Shown piece by piece: positions 1 through 9,324 of a stretch of DNA of 59,965 bases (positions are counted from its first letter, which is position 1; the number at the start of each line of letters is the position of its first letter). The notes beneath the pieces were generated by a model. The model did no database searches. It saw only the letters and a list, made by a program, of their open reading frames with translations, and had not been told where the DNA came from. Source of the stretch: UA16 sp965661575 (GTDB lineage: Bacteria; Bacteroidota; Bacteroidia; Flavobacteriales_D; Sanyastnellaceae); assembly GCA_965661575.1 (NCBI GenBank), contig CBFIEJ010000006.1:1-59965 (forward strand). The letters are read 5' to 3'. The translations under genes and the position numbers were made by a program.

Positions 1-1
1 C

Positions 2-874
2 CTGCAGCAATTCATGGTGGTTTTGAACGAGCCCGTTTTGGTTTCTACCGTCGAGCCTGAGGATTTTGAACTGGAGGGTCCAGCAGGTGAGATTTACGGA
101 TTTGATGGTGTCACGGCCATGGACCTTGCTGGTGATTTGGCTTCTGAATTCGAACTCGAATTGGATGGTGAAATCGCTTACAGTGGTGCTTATTTCATGC
201 GATTGACGGATGTGTCCAATGGAGTCGAAGACCCCTGTGGAAATATTGGGCAAGGAGTATCCGCGTTGGATCTGGTAGTGCTGGAGCCGCCGTTGAGCTG
301 GGATGCGCAGGATGTGGTGTTGTGCCCCGATGATGCGGCCGCGTTAACGGTGAATTCGGTTGTGGTTCAGCCGTCCAATACGGCATACACATATCTATGG
401 TCGTACGACATGGCAGGAGCACCCGTAGTCTCCGAGGCCTCCGGAATGGAAACCATAGGGGATGGCGTGTACAGCGTCACAATTTCCACGGACCCGCCTT
501 GTTTCTCCGCTGAAGGCGCGTTCAATGTGACCACTGAAGAATGCAGCCTCACCTTGCCCAATGTGATTACGCCAGGCAATGGGGATGCCCTGAACAACTC
601 TTTCTACGTGGACGGTTTACAGGCATGGCCAGGTAGCACAATCCGTATTTATAATCGATGGGGAGACCTGCTTTATTCTTCGCAGAACTTTGGAGCGACC
701 GCTGGCTGGAATCCGCAAGTGGATGAGGCGGCAGAAGGCACCTACTACTACGAACTGCGCATCTTGCAAGGAGACGATGAGGTCACCATACAGTCAGAGG
801 ATGGTGAGCAGACATACATTCCCAATGACGACCCATATTTGGTCATCACGGGAATGTTTTCACTTCTGCGCTAA
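2..874 (+). CDS. Type IX secretion cargo protein, C-terminal part (type B sorting domain); 5' end outside window
   Basis: The reading frame is open to the left edge, so this is the end of a longer gene; the ATG at 14 is probably internal. The last ~90 residues have the gliding-motility-associated C-terminal (CHU_C, type B) pattern: NVITPGNGD, then IRIYNRWGDLLY, then GTYYYELRI. This tail directs export through the type IX machinery and cell-surface attachment. The preceding ~190 residues look like Ig-like or SprB-like beta modules with paired cysteines; no catalytic motif is visible. The protein is probably a cell-surface or adhesin-like protein. It converges with the PLD-like gene. Family call is firm, function unknown. 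Confidence 0.85.
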   Translation: MQQFMVVLNEPVLVSTVEPEDFELEGPAGEIYGFDGVTAMDLAGDLASEFELELDGEIAYSGAYFMRLTDVSNGVEDPCGNIGQGVSALDLVVLEPPLSWDAQDVVLCPDDAAALTVNSVVVQPSNTAYTYLWSYDMAGAPVVSEASGMETIGDGVYSVTISTDPPCFSAEGAFNVTTEECSLTLPNVITPGNGDALNNSFYVDGLQAWPGSTIRIYNRWGDLLYSSQNFGATAGWNPQVDEAAEGTYYYELRILQGDDEVTIQSEDGEQTYIPNDDPYLVITGMFSLLR

Positions 875-914
875 GCGTGGTCAAGGCAATTTTGAGATTG
901 CCCTCGAGCGCTTA
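872..914. terminator. Imperfect hairpin between convergent genes
   Basis: An inner perfect stem GGCAAT/ATTGCC (885-890 with 897-902, loop TTTGAG) is enclosed by an outer arm TAAGCG/CGCTTA (872-877 with 909-914). The outer arm contains both stop codons of the convergent genes. There is no U-tract, so this could be a Rho-independent-like end or an mRNA 3'-protecting structure. Inferred from symmetry only. Confidence 0.4.
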
Positions 915-3104
915 TTGAATGATCAGTTGCGTCGGCAAGTTATCTTCGAATTTAACCAAGTAAAGACCGGCTGGAAGATGTGCCACTGAAAGCTGATGTG
1001 TCGGCGTCATTATTTGCGATTCAAAGACCAGGCGACCGCTAGAATCAAGCAGCTTCAGCCATCCACCTGTAGCCTCTGAGTCATTGAGTTGCACGGTGAG
1101 GGTCCCTTGTGCAGGATTGGGGAAGATGGTACACGCAGCATCTCGCGTGTCGACTTCATTGACAGACACTTCCAAAGCATTGAGAATTCCTTGGAATTCT
1201 TGGTGATACAAATTGGCTATACGCGCATCGTGCACGATCACTGTATTCTCGTCGTTGACATTTTCTGCCGTGGAAGACCAGTTGTGTGAACCGGTAATGA
1301 CGATGGGGTCAGAGTCAACGTCGCTGTGGTCGATGATGCAGTATTTGTGGTGTAAATCGTTGCTGATGTTGTGGTGATACACCTGCACGTTGTTTTCCAC
1401 GAGGTAATCGTACTCACTTCCGGTAGTGTTGATTTGCTCGATTGCGCCCACTGGACTCACAAAGAAACTCTGGTTGAGTTCCACGATGGCGTCGCCTAAG
1501 TCGTCACGTGTCAAGGTCAGTAGAGCAAATTCGAAATCTGCGTTGGCTGCTTCAATGTTCGATTGAATGGCTGCATTCGTTCCGTCCGAGGGGGAGAAGT
1601 ACAACTCAACTGGGCTTCCTCCAACGATAAAGTTCACTGGAGTATTCCATGTTTTGTCAGGTCCAAATTTTGAGTTGCTAGCGTCTGGTGTTGGTCCATC
1701 GCTTCCCCACATTTCTTCGAATTCGAGTTCATAGGCACGTGCGAGACTTTGATCTTCGAAGATGATCACATTGTTCAGGTCACTCACCAAGTTTCCAGTG
1801 GTGAGGTTGGTTGAGCCAGTCAATACGAAGGCAAGGTCCGTGTATTCAGCATCGGCGATGATGAACTTATTGTGCATGCCGCTTCCTTCACCGTCCGTGC
1901 GGGGATGCGTCACGATGGATGCGTCGAGGCTACTGAGACCAATATTGGCATTTTGACCTTCGTAGACCCATCGGATTTGCACCCCGTTGGAAGCTGCAGT
2001 ATTGAAGGCTTCTTGGAGTGTTTGATCATTGAAGTTATAGGCTGCTACATCCAGCGTGTGCTGGGCGCTGGTAATCCAAGCGGCTACGGTATCATTCATG
2101 TCCGTGCCAAGTGACAGGGCTAATTCATCGGTGGCGACACTGTGGTCGACAGCACCATTGAAGTAGACATGCATCTCTCCTGAACTTTCAGATACAGTGG
2201 CATACGATCGAATGATGGATGCTGCACTCGAACCATCTTCAAGGGTGCAAACCGCACGCGCATAGTAAATGGAGCCTGGGCTGAGTCCTTCCAAATTTGC
2301 AAAGTGATTGGTCGTGTTGTTTTGAAGAGCGCTTGTGGTCAATCCCAGCTCTTCCGTCATTCCGTATTCAATAACACCGTCACATGCGATGTCTGTGGAC
2401 CACGACAAGGTAAAACTTGTCGTTTCCATATTCGATTGAGACACGGGTGATGTGAAGCAGACGGCAGAGACGGGAACCAAATCCACAGGCCCACGCGGAA
2501 GCAATTGATAGCCACCGGTACCATCAAACGTGTATTGGGAAACGATTCCCATCATATTTACTTCGCAGCCGGATAGTTGCTCGCCTGCAAGTGCATTGCT
2601 CGTGCGGACATAGAACACACCGGTTTCACCCGAGGCATTGAAATCATAGCTACTGTTTCCGGCAATGGTTGTACCGGCCAGAGGAAAGGTGACCCCGCTG
2701 ACACGGACGAGTTCTCCTTCGAGACTTTCGCCCATTTGAGAAGGGGTTATCTCCTGGGGTTCGGGCAATGTTCCTGGGCCGAAAAAATCCACTGCAGTAA
2801 GATCGGGACCGACTTCAAGCAATCCATTGTATTCGGTGATTGTTCCCGTAACGGATAGGCTGTCGCCAATTTGAGGCGTGGCGTCCCAACTGGACCAGTC
2901 TGCCCCAGGGTAAAGGGCTATGCCTGCGGTAGCATCTTGCAGGTATCGAACTGAACCCAGGTTATCATCGCTGGTTACAACGCCCGAGACGGTCACCGAT
3001 TGGCCGATGTTATAATTCTCGCGCATGTCGAGGATGTTTTCTTGGGCCGTCAAGTGGACGGAACACAATACCGCTGCCGCGGCCAATGTTGTTTTCAAAT
3101 TCAT
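912..3104 (-). CDS. Secreted phospholipase D/nuclease-like protein with OB-fold and FN3 domains and type IX sorting tail
   Basis: 730 residues with a signal peptide ending near TAQ. Domains in order: an OB-fold-like N-terminal region (~20-210), a fibronectin-III-like stretch (~220-305), two PLD half-sites, and a type A sorting tail starting at FPNPAQG. The two HKD motifs are HNKFIIAD (first His ~411) and HHKYCIID (His ~586), both followed by the usual G-S/T-x-N segment (TGSTNLT, TGSHNWSS). Such two-HKD enzymes cleave phosphodiesters in lipids or nucleic acids. The OB fold and the neighbours favour an extracellular nuclease, but the substrate is my inference. The start overlaps the receptor's stop as ATGA, so the two are translationally coupled; last gene of a three-gene operon. 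Confidence 0.85.
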   Translation of the reverse strand: MNLKTTLAAAAVLCSVHLTAQENILDMRENYNIGQSVTVSGVVTSDDNLGSVRYLQDATAGIALYPGADWSSWDATPQIGDSLSVTGTITEYNGLLEVGPDLTAVDFFGPGTLPEPQEITPSQMGESLEGELVRVSGVTFPLAGTTIAGNSSYDFNASGETGVFYVRTSNALAGEQLSGCEVNMMGIVSQYTFDGTGGYQLLPRGPVDLVPVSAVCFTSPVSQSNMETTSFTLSWSTDIACDGVIEYGMTEELGLTTSALQNNTTNHFANLEGLSPGSIYYARAVCTLEDGSSAASIIRSYATVSESSGEMHVYFNGAVDHSVATDELALSLGTDMNDTVAAWITSAQHTLDVAAYNFNDQTLQEAFNTAASNGVQIRWVYEGQNANIGLSSLDASIVTHPRTDGEGSGMHNKFIIADAEYTDLAFVLTGSTNLTTGNLVSDLNNVIIFEDQSLARAYELEFEEMWGSDGPTPDASNSKFGPDKTWNTPVNFIVGGSPVELYFSPSDGTNAAIQSNIEAANADFEFALLTLTRDDLGDAIVELNQSFFVSPVGAIEQINTTGSEYDYLVENNVQVYHHNISNDLHHKYCIIDHSDVDSDPIVITGSHNWSSTAENVNDENTVIVHDARIANLYHQEFQGILNALEVSVNEVDTRDAACTIFPNPAQGTLTVQLNDSEATGGWLKLLDSSGRLVFESQIMTPTHQLSVAHLPAGLYLVKFEDNLPTQLIIQ

Positions 3105-6100
3105 TGCTTCGGATTTTTATTTTGAAGTCCTTTCAATTCCAATACTGCGCTCAATCGAATCATCCGCGGCGGGCCAATGAACACTTCTGCCCATCCGCTT
3201 CCGCCCTCGGTACCGTATCTGTTATTGGCGTATTGGGAATTGTTGTTGGCGTCAGACACGTACAACGCATTGAAAGCATTTGTAACGCTCAACCGCAATC
3301 GCAGCACGGCTTGAGGAGATAGGTTGATCGAGGTGCCTGCGTTGACGTTTAAAAGCGAATAACCAGGTGTTACCCAAACATCCTTTGGCTCGCCTTGAGT
3401 GATCACGTCCCCGGGAGAGAAATTGGCATAGTGCTGCCAAAACCAAGTGTTCCTGATGGAGATGTAGGTGCCGTATTTCGGTCGGTAACTCAAGGCGAAC
3501 GATACCTGTCGTTGTGCGGCATTTCCAACCTTCACACCATTCAAGTTCACCAAGGTATCGGCAGTACTGCCATCCGCGATGCGGGTGACAAATGTGTTCG
3601 TTGTTTGGTTGACGAGGTCCACCCGTTCGTTGCTCGTCCATCGCCAATTGCCTGCAGAGACCACACCCTGGATGTCAAACTTGGAAGTGATGTCATAAGC
3701 AAAATCCCACTCCAATCCTGAGTGGACAGCATCTGCATTGAGCAGATTATAACCCAAAGAACGGTCTGCGTCTTCGATGACAGCAGCCCCAATCTCTCCC
3801 CATTCACTCGCGTCGCCGGTGCCTTCTGTCAAGGCAATCAAAGCGTCTCGGCCTTCGACGGTGCTGGTGTCGGCGTAAACGGACAGGGTGGGGTCATTCC
3901 AAAGTCCAGCGACACCGTAAAATCGATTGACCGCCTTGTTTTCCCAACCTGTGCGGTACGCATTAATGTTGGAAGCAAAGTTCCCACGTGCATATTTCAC
4001 ACCGATTTCAATGGCCTTGACATATTGGTTTTCGAAGCCCTCAATCACGTTGTTATCAAGATCAAATACAGAGTTGAACAAAGGTGCCCGGTTCAAGTAT
4101 CCGATGTTGGTGTAAGCGTTCAACCACTCGTTGAAATTGTAGTTTCCACCCGCCTTGATGGTACCGCTGGTGAGTCGTTGCCATGGCGTCGTGTAGTTTT
4201 CCAAATTTGGATTGTCCGCTGTCAAAAAAGTGGTGTCCATCAACCACTCTGTGTCGCCGAGCACTCGGTACTCATCAGTCGAGCGCACCTCATACGTCGT
4301 GTCGTTGATGCTCACAGTGTTTGGCCTGAAGTAGTCGATTGCGCGATACCAACTCTGCGCTCCAGACACGTTCACGAAGGCCGAGAAGTTGTATTTGTCG
4401 AGCTCCAATTGAAGGTAGGAACCGCCCCATGCGACTTGTCCGTCATCGTAATAGAAATACTTATCTCCCTCGCGCAACGGTTCATCAAAGTCTGAGTTTT
4501 GGTCCCGTCGATCGTTCGGAGCATCGTAATAATCAGCACCAAACATATCACCGATGGTTCGGTAGTGACTTCCAGTGTAATGCCTTGCATCTATGCCAGC
4601 ACTAAAAATGAGGTGCTCATTCAGTGAAGACTTGAAGTTGGACAACGCACCGAACCAGCGGTGATCGTTGTGAGATATTCGAATGAAATTTGAGCCTTTC
4701 CTCTCACCATTTTCATCGACATTGAGGCCGTTCGGAGCGAATTCAAACAACTGGTGTGCGTCCCAAATCCCTTGGATGTCCATGGTGTAATCATCGAGCC
4801 GCGATGCACCTGATGTACTGAGCAATGCTTCTCCACCGCCGCTGCCAAAGCTAGCGTAAGCAGTGGTAGTCAAGGAAGATCGGTCCGATAAGCTCCAAAC
4901 GTCACGAAGTGTAACAATGGGTTTGAAATAATAGTTCTGACGTGGGTTGTACCTGCGGGTTGCACCGTAAGTGGTGTCAACTTGTCCGGTGGTCTCATTG
5001 AAGTTGTAGTACACCTCTTGGTAGTTGACAAGAAATTCATTGAATCCCCGTCCTCCATCTACGATCGTATTGTACGTAGTATCCACTTCGCCAGTGGACG
5101 AATTGGTGTTGTAGTTGGAGTTGTATATGTCTTCCAATTCCATTTGCCCAGTTGCATCAGTGAGTTGGGCGGCCAGATCTTTGTCGTATTCGAAGACTTG
5201 CATTTGGTAGGCCCGCTGACCGTGGCGTTGAGGCGCCCCAAACGTGGTGATGCTCAGGTTGTGATTTCCCAAGGTCTTTCGACCTTTCAAATAATACGCA
5301 TAGGTCGTCGACTCCAAGCCTTCTGCAAACCCTTGGTTCGTTTTGTAAGATCCAGCAAAATGAAGGAATCCTTTTTCCTTGTTGCCAAAGACTCCACTCA
5401 AGCTGTTTCGGTAATACCCGTATGATCCCACCTCCGACTGGTAATTGATCGTTCCGTTGCCAGATTCATCACCTCCGGTCAAAATATTGATGGTACCTCC
5501 CACGGATGGAATGGCGAGTTTACTAGCGCCAAGCCCCCGTTGGACTTGAGTGGTTCGCACGACCAGGTCCAGTCCAGCCCAATTGCTCCAGTAGACCCAG
5601 CCATTTTCCATGTCATTCATTGGTACGCCGTCGACCATCACCGCAAGATTCGTTTGGTCGAATCCTCGTATGGTCACACGGGCATCGCCGTCACCTCCAC
5701 CTTGTTGAGTGGCATAAACACCGGGAGTGGTGTTCAAAACCATAGGAAGGTCCCGACCAGCCAATTCTTCTTGGATTTGGGCGGGCAGAACATTCGTGAA
5801 GGCAACTGGTGTCTTTCGAGAAATGACAATGTCCGCGGCAACCACGGCCTCGTTCATCACCAATGTCTCCATCCTGAATCGAGCAAAGACTTCACCGTTG
5901 ATGCACTTGATCTGTTTCGATTGGTTGGAATAACCAATGTAAGAGACTTCAATGGTCGTTTCCCCTTGCGGAACCTGCAATGAGAACTTACCATCTAGAT
6001 CAGTCGAGACGATTTCGTTTCCCGTTTTGATGTAGGCCCCAATCAACGGTTCACCCGTCAAAACGTCTTCAACTTCACCTTTGATGATGCAGGACTGGGC

Positions 6101-6166
6101 GGACGCATTGGCCGCAAATGCGACCAAAAAGAATGCGACCAACCTCCAAGGCTTCAGCGTACCCAT
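3101..6166 (-). CDS. TonB-dependent outer-membrane receptor with carboxypeptidase-like N-domain
   Basis: 1021 residues with a signal peptide ending near NASAQS. An N-terminal CarboxypepD_reg-like beta domain follows (~25-95, GEVEDVLTGEPLIGAYI). The plug domain (~105-230) contains RVTIRGF and GVPMNDMENG, and the rest is a ~700-residue beta-barrel ending in aromatic-rich strands. It takes up a TonB-energised substrate across the outer membrane. No SusD partner is present; it lies between a lamin-tail protein (11 bp upstream) and a secreted PLD-like enzyme (4 bp overlap). The ligand is therefore plausibly a product of that enzyme, such as an oligonucleotide or phosphate ester, which is an inference. 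Family assignment is firm. Confidence 0.93.
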   Translation of the reverse strand: MGTLKPWRLVAFFLVAFAANASAQSCIIKGEVEDVLTGEPLIGAYIKTGNEIVSTDLDGKFSLQVPQGETTIEVSYIGYSNQSKQIKCINGEVFARFRMETLVMNEAVVAADIVISRKTPVAFTNVLPAQIQEELAGRDLPMVLNTTPGVYATQQGGGDGDARVTIRGFDQTNLAVMVDGVPMNDMENGWVYWSNWAGLDLVVRTTQVQRGLGASKLAIPSVGGTINILTGGDESGNGTINYQSEVGSYGYYRNSLSGVFGNKEKGFLHFAGSYKTNQGFAEGLESTTYAYYLKGRKTLGNHNLSITTFGAPQRHGQRAYQMQVFEYDKDLAAQLTDATGQMELEDIYNSNYNTNSSTGEVDTTYNTIVDGGRGFNEFLVNYQEVYYNFNETTGQVDTTYGATRRYNPRQNYYFKPIVTLRDVWSLSDRSSLTTTAYASFGSGGGEALLSTSGASRLDDYTMDIQGIWDAHQLFEFAPNGLNVDENGERKGSNFIRISHNDHRWFGALSNFKSSLNEHLIFSAGIDARHYTGSHYRTIGDMFGADYYDAPNDRRDQNSDFDEPLREGDKYFYYDDGQVAWGGSYLQLELDKYNFSAFVNVSGAQSWYRAIDYFRPNTVSINDTTYEVRSTDEYRVLGDTEWLMDTTFLTADNPNLENYTTPWQRLTSGTIKAGGNYNFNEWLNAYTNIGYLNRAPLFNSVFDLDNNVIEGFENQYVKAIEIGVKYARGNFASNINAYRTGWENKAVNRFYGVAGLWNDPTLSVYADTSTVEGRDALIALTEGTGDASEWGEIGAAVIEDADRSLGYNLLNADAVHSGLEWDFAYDITSKFDIQGVVSAGNWRWTSNERVDLVNQTTNTFVTRIADGSTADTLVNLNGVKVGNAAQRQVSFALSYRPKYGTYISIRNTWFWQHYANFSPGDVITQGEPKDVWVTPGYSLLNVNAGTSINLSPQAVLRLRLSVTNAFNALYVSDANNNSQYANNRYGTEGGSGWAEVFIGPPRMIRLSAVLELKGLQNKNPKQ

Positions 6167-6177
6167 GTTCTATGGAA

Positions 6178-7104
6178 TTATTTCAGTACAAAACGCTGCG
6201 TCGAGCGCGCGCCGTTCTCAAAGATCACTTCTACCAAGTAGATTCCTGTGGGTACATCCTTCATGGACAACTGAGTGATCTTCTGGCCATTCATTTGCTG
6301 TTGGTTCAAGCGCTGACCAGCGAGGCTGTAAATCGATACTTCCTGCAGCTCGTTCTCGCTACGCAACCAGGTGATGTCACCAGCGGAAGGGTTCGGGAAC
6401 AGTTCGAATCCCAATGCGCCATTGACTTCATTGACATCGGTGGTCCCGCAATTGCATGTGTGCGATCCGAGGTTGGCGAAAACGATGTCCAAGGTGTAGT
6501 TCAAGGAGTCGCTCGACCACAAGGTGCCGTTCCATTCGTCCACGACCAAGAAATCATTCAGGGCATCCGTATCGCCTTGAGTCACAGATTCTTTCCTAAT
6601 CAAGGTGTGGTTTTGGGTCATGTCAGCCCATCCTGTTTCTCCTGGATCTTCACCGATCTTACCAAAAATGTCAATCGCTGTATTCGTTGAGATTTTGCGA
6701 AGAACCATGGCGTCGTTGCCGTTGAAGTACATTGTGTTATTGTCTGCATAAACCGGACAAACCCAGAGGTCTGCAGCTTCAGCAAGTTCATCCCATACAG
6801 GCGCTTCAAAGTCCACACCATCGGGGTCTTGCTTGTCTAGGACTACGACCACTACGCTGTTCGCTTCCAATGTACCTGAGAGTTCTACTTTTTGATTGTC
6901 TTGGGCAGTTGTCGCTCCATTGGAGTAACGCTCCAAACGATAGTCGCTAAGATCGACAGCCGCATCTGTGGGATTGAAAATTTCGATGGCCTTGTTGTTG
7001 CTCCAACCTTCCAGGTATTCAGAGATGAAAAGATCGGTGCATTGAGCGTTTGAAAACAAAGGCATCAAGAGGGCTAGGCCCAAAAGCTGAGTAGTGAATC
7101 GCAT
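6178..7104 (-). CDS. Secreted lamin-tail-domain protein with type IX sorting tail
   Basis: I chose ATG 7104 because a signal peptide begins there (MRFTTQLLGLALL...NAQC); the upstream extension is not signal-like. Mature residues ~20-140 carry the lamin-tail (LTD) signature: LFISEYLEGWSNNKAIEIFNP, then DLSDYRLERYSNG. A type A sorting tail starts at LFPNPSAG and ends in RFVLK. LTD domains often accompany secreted nucleases and phosphatases in Bacteroidota. This is the first gene of the operon LTD - TonB receptor - PLD-like protein. About 300 aa; the middle region is unassigned. Confidence 0.85.
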   Translation of the reverse strand: MRFTTQLLGLALLMPLFSNAQCTDLFISEYLEGWSNNKAIEIFNPTDAAVDLSDYRLERYSNGATTAQDNQKVELSGTLEANSVVVVVLDKQDPDGVDFEAPVWDELAEAADLWVCPVYADNNTMYFNGNDAMVLRKISTNTAIDIFGKIGEDPGETGWADMTQNHTLIRKESVTQGDTDALNDFLVVDEWNGTLWSSDSLNYTLDIVFANLGSHTCNCGTTDVNEVNGALGFELFPNPSAGDITWLRSENELQEVSIYSLAGQRLNQQQMNGQKITQLSMKDVPTGIYLVEVIFENGARSTQRFVLK

Positions 7105-7160
7105 GTGATTTGGTTTCGTGTGAATTCGCCTGCAATTTAATGTCGAAATTGCCCAACACA

Positions 7161-7520
7161 ATGAGAACTTTTGAATTCGAACAAATTCGGGACCGATGTC
7201 TCTCAAAATTAGCGGTCGAGGAGTCGTTCCCTTTCGATGATCAAACCATGGTTTGGAAAGTCGCTGGAAAGGTATTTGCAATCGCCAACGTCGACGATTT
7301 CCGGGGCGTTTCACTCAAATGCGATCCGGAGCGTTCCATCGAATTACGTGAGCAATTTGAGGGCATTCGTCCGGGTTGGCATCTCAATAAAAAACATTGG
7401 AACTCCGTGAGCGCGGAGCTCGATGTGGAATGGAGTTTGGCGCGTAGTTTACTGGATCATAGCTACAGCTGCGTTGTTGCAGGCTTGACAAAAAAATCCC
7501 GATTGGAGCACGGGTTATAA
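7161..7520 (+). CDS. MmcQ/YjbR family DNA-binding-like protein
   Basis: 119 residues from ATG 7161. This start puts FEFEQIRDRCLSKLAVEESFPF at the N-terminus, as usual in the family; ATG 7140 is an alternative seven codons upstream. The conserved core is visible: FPFDDQTMVWKVAGKVFAIANVDD, then ISLK-like GVSLKCDPERS, then HLNKKHWNSV and a C-terminal hydrophobic DHSYSCVVAGL. The YjbR fold resembles double-wing DNA-binding proteins, but its biochemical role is unclear. It may be the first gene of the transporter/kinase cluster, 43 bp downstream. Confidence 0.85.
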   Translation: MRTFEFEQIRDRCLSKLAVEESFPFDDQTMVWKVAGKVFAIANVDDFRGVSLKCDPERSIELREQFEGIRPGWHLNKKHWNSVSAELDVEWSLARSLLDHSYSCVVAGLTKKSRLEHGL

Positions 7521-7563
7521 ACAGCGCACCTTGGTTTGGTGGGTTCCTTCCTATTCTTGTGGC

Positions 7564-9324
7564 ATGGAGTTGACAACATTGGATTGGGTCATCGTAGCGG
7601 CCTATTTTGCCCTTGCGCTTGGAATTGGTCTCTGGGCTTCCCGCGATGCGGGCAAGAGCGCCAAAAGTTTTTTTCTCGCAGGCCGCAACATGCCTTGGTG
7701 GTTGTTGGGCATAAGCATGGTGGCCACGACATTTTCGACGGATACACCAAACCTCGTCACGGGACTGGTTCGCGAACAAGGCGTAAGTGGAAATTGGGGG
7801 TGGTGGGCGTTTTTACTCACAGGGATGCTCACCGCATTTGTCTATGCCAAATTGTGGCATCGATCGGGCGTTTTGACGGATATTGAATTTTACGAATTGC
7901 GCTATGGGGGTAAGCCTGCGGCCGTGTTGCGAGGCTTTCGGGCGCTGTATTTAGGGCTGGTCTTCAATGTCTTGGTGATGGGCACGGTGTCGCTTGCAGC
8001 CATCAAACTGGGGGGGATATTGATGGGCTGGCCGGGTTGGCTTACTCTTACAGTCACAGGGCTTATAACATTGTCTTACAGCGCTCTAGGTGGATTGCGA
8101 GCGGTGATTTTAACTGATTTGGTCCAGTTTGTGTTGGCCATGGTTGGCTCGGTTTGGGCCTGCATTTACATTCTTGATTTGGAAGTCATCGGTGGGTTGA
8201 CTGAATTGCTTGCACACCGTGAAGTTGCCACCAAAACGGCCATGCTACCCGATCTGCACGATGCGAGCCAATGGGTTCCCATTCTTCTGGTTCCTCTGGC
8301 AGTGCAGTGGTGGGCGAGCTATTACCCCGGAGCGGAGCCCGGTGGAGGCGGGTACATCGCTCAGCGCATGTTCAGCGCCAAGGATGAATCGCATGCTGTG
8401 GGAGCCACGCTGCTTTTCAATGTTGCACATTATGCGCTTCGTCCATGGCCTTGGATTTTGATTGCATTGGCTTCCATTGTGGTCTTTCCTGAACTGAGTG
8501 ATTTGCAAGCAGCTTTCCCTGATATTCCAGCAGACAAGTTGGGCCATGACTTGGCGTATCCTGCCATGCTTTCATTGCTGCCTCCGGGACTCTTGGGATT
8601 GGTAGCGGCTTCCTTACTCGCTGCATTTATGAGCACCATGTCGACGCAATTGAATTTGGGGGCGAGTTACCTGGTCAACGATTTTTGGGTTCGTTTCATC
8701 CGCCCGGAGGCTACAGACAAAGAGCAGGTCGCAGCGGGTCGTTTGACGACGATTTTGTCCCTCATTCTAGGGAGTGGGTTGGGTTTGTTGCTGACCGATG
8801 CTGGACAGGCATTCAATCTGCTTCTGCTCATTGGAGCAGGAACAGGAGGGCTTTTCATTCTGCGCTGGTTTTGGTGGCGCATCAATGCGTGGACCGAGTT
8901 GGTCGCTATGGCCGGTTCATTGCTCGTAGCGGGATACTTCACATTTGTGCATGATCATCTGACCGAGAATGTTTGGGCTTCTCACGAAAAACTTGTTTGG
9001 GGGGCTTTGATCACAACCATGATTTGGATCATTGGCACTTGGTTAACACCCGCAGAATCGGATGAAACGCTGCGGAAATTTGTGGCCAAAGTGCAGCCAG
9101 GTGGACCAGGATGGAAACGTTTTGCCCATGAAGATCATTCGGGTGTAGGGTGGGCTGTTCCGAGAGGTGTTTTGTCCATGCTCTTTGGCAGTGCGGGTGT
9201 GTATGCGACCCTTTTTGCCGTTGGCTCGTGGCTTTACGATGATCTCGCGACGGCATGGTTGCTTGCCGGTGTTGCGGTCATCAGTGTGCTGATCATCGTC
9301 CGCTTGAACCGACGGCGTGCATGA
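7564..9324 (+). CDS. Sodium:solute symporter (SSS family)
   Basis: 586 residues. ATG 7564 is used because MELTTLDWVIVAAYFALALGIG is the normal family N-terminus; a TTG at 7531 would only add a non-conserved leader. About 13-14 hydrophobic segments are visible, with SSS motifs such as FFLAGRNMPWWLLGISMVATTFSTDTP and SALGGLRAVILTDLVQF. It imports a small organic solute with sodium. It overlaps the next gene by ATGA, which ties it to a sugar kinase, so the cargo is probably a (hexosamine-type) sugar; this is inference. A near-consensus TATTCTTG lies at 7552-7559, four bases before the ATG. Confidence 0.92.
   Translation: MELTTLDWVIVAAYFALALGIGLWASRDAGKSAKSFFLAGRNMPWWLLGISMVATTFSTDTPNLVTGLVREQGVSGNWGWWAFLLTGMLTAFVYAKLWHRSGVLTDIEFYELRYGGKPAAVLRGFRALYLGLVFNVLVMGTVSLAAIKLGGILMGWPGWLTLTVTGLITLSYSALGGLRAVILTDLVQFVLAMVGSVWACIYILDLEVIGGLTELLAHREVATKTAMLPDLHDASQWVPILLVPLAVQWWASYYPGAEPGGGGYIAQRMFSAKDESHAVGATLLFNVAHYALRPWPWILIALASIVVFPELSDLQAAFPDIPADKLGHDLAYPAMLSLLPPGLLGLVAASLLAAFMSTMSTQLNLGASYLVNDFWVRFIRPEATDKEQVAAGRLTTILSLILGSGLGLLLTDAGQAFNLLLLIGAGTGGLFILRWFWWRINAWTELVAMAGSLLVAGYFTFVHDHLTENVWASHEKLVWGALITTMIWIIGTWLTPAESDETLRKFVAKVQPGGPGWKRFAHEDHSGVGWAVPRGVLSMLFGSAGVYATLFAVGSWLYDDLATAWLLAGVAVISVLIIVRLNRRRA

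Noticed and set aside
3722..4495. 257-aa plus-strand ORF inside the TonB receptor
   Set aside because: Antisense shadow of a clear barrel protein; no domain or start signal, and low-complexity composition.
7105..7314. N-terminal extension of the lamin-tail protein
   Set aside because: The signal peptide begins at ATG 7104; the extension is Arg/Pro-rich and overlaps the YjbR gene on the other strand.
9255..9320. Upstream extension of the GHMP kinase
   Set aside because: It lies inside the transporter gene; ATG 9321 starts exactly at the conserved motif.
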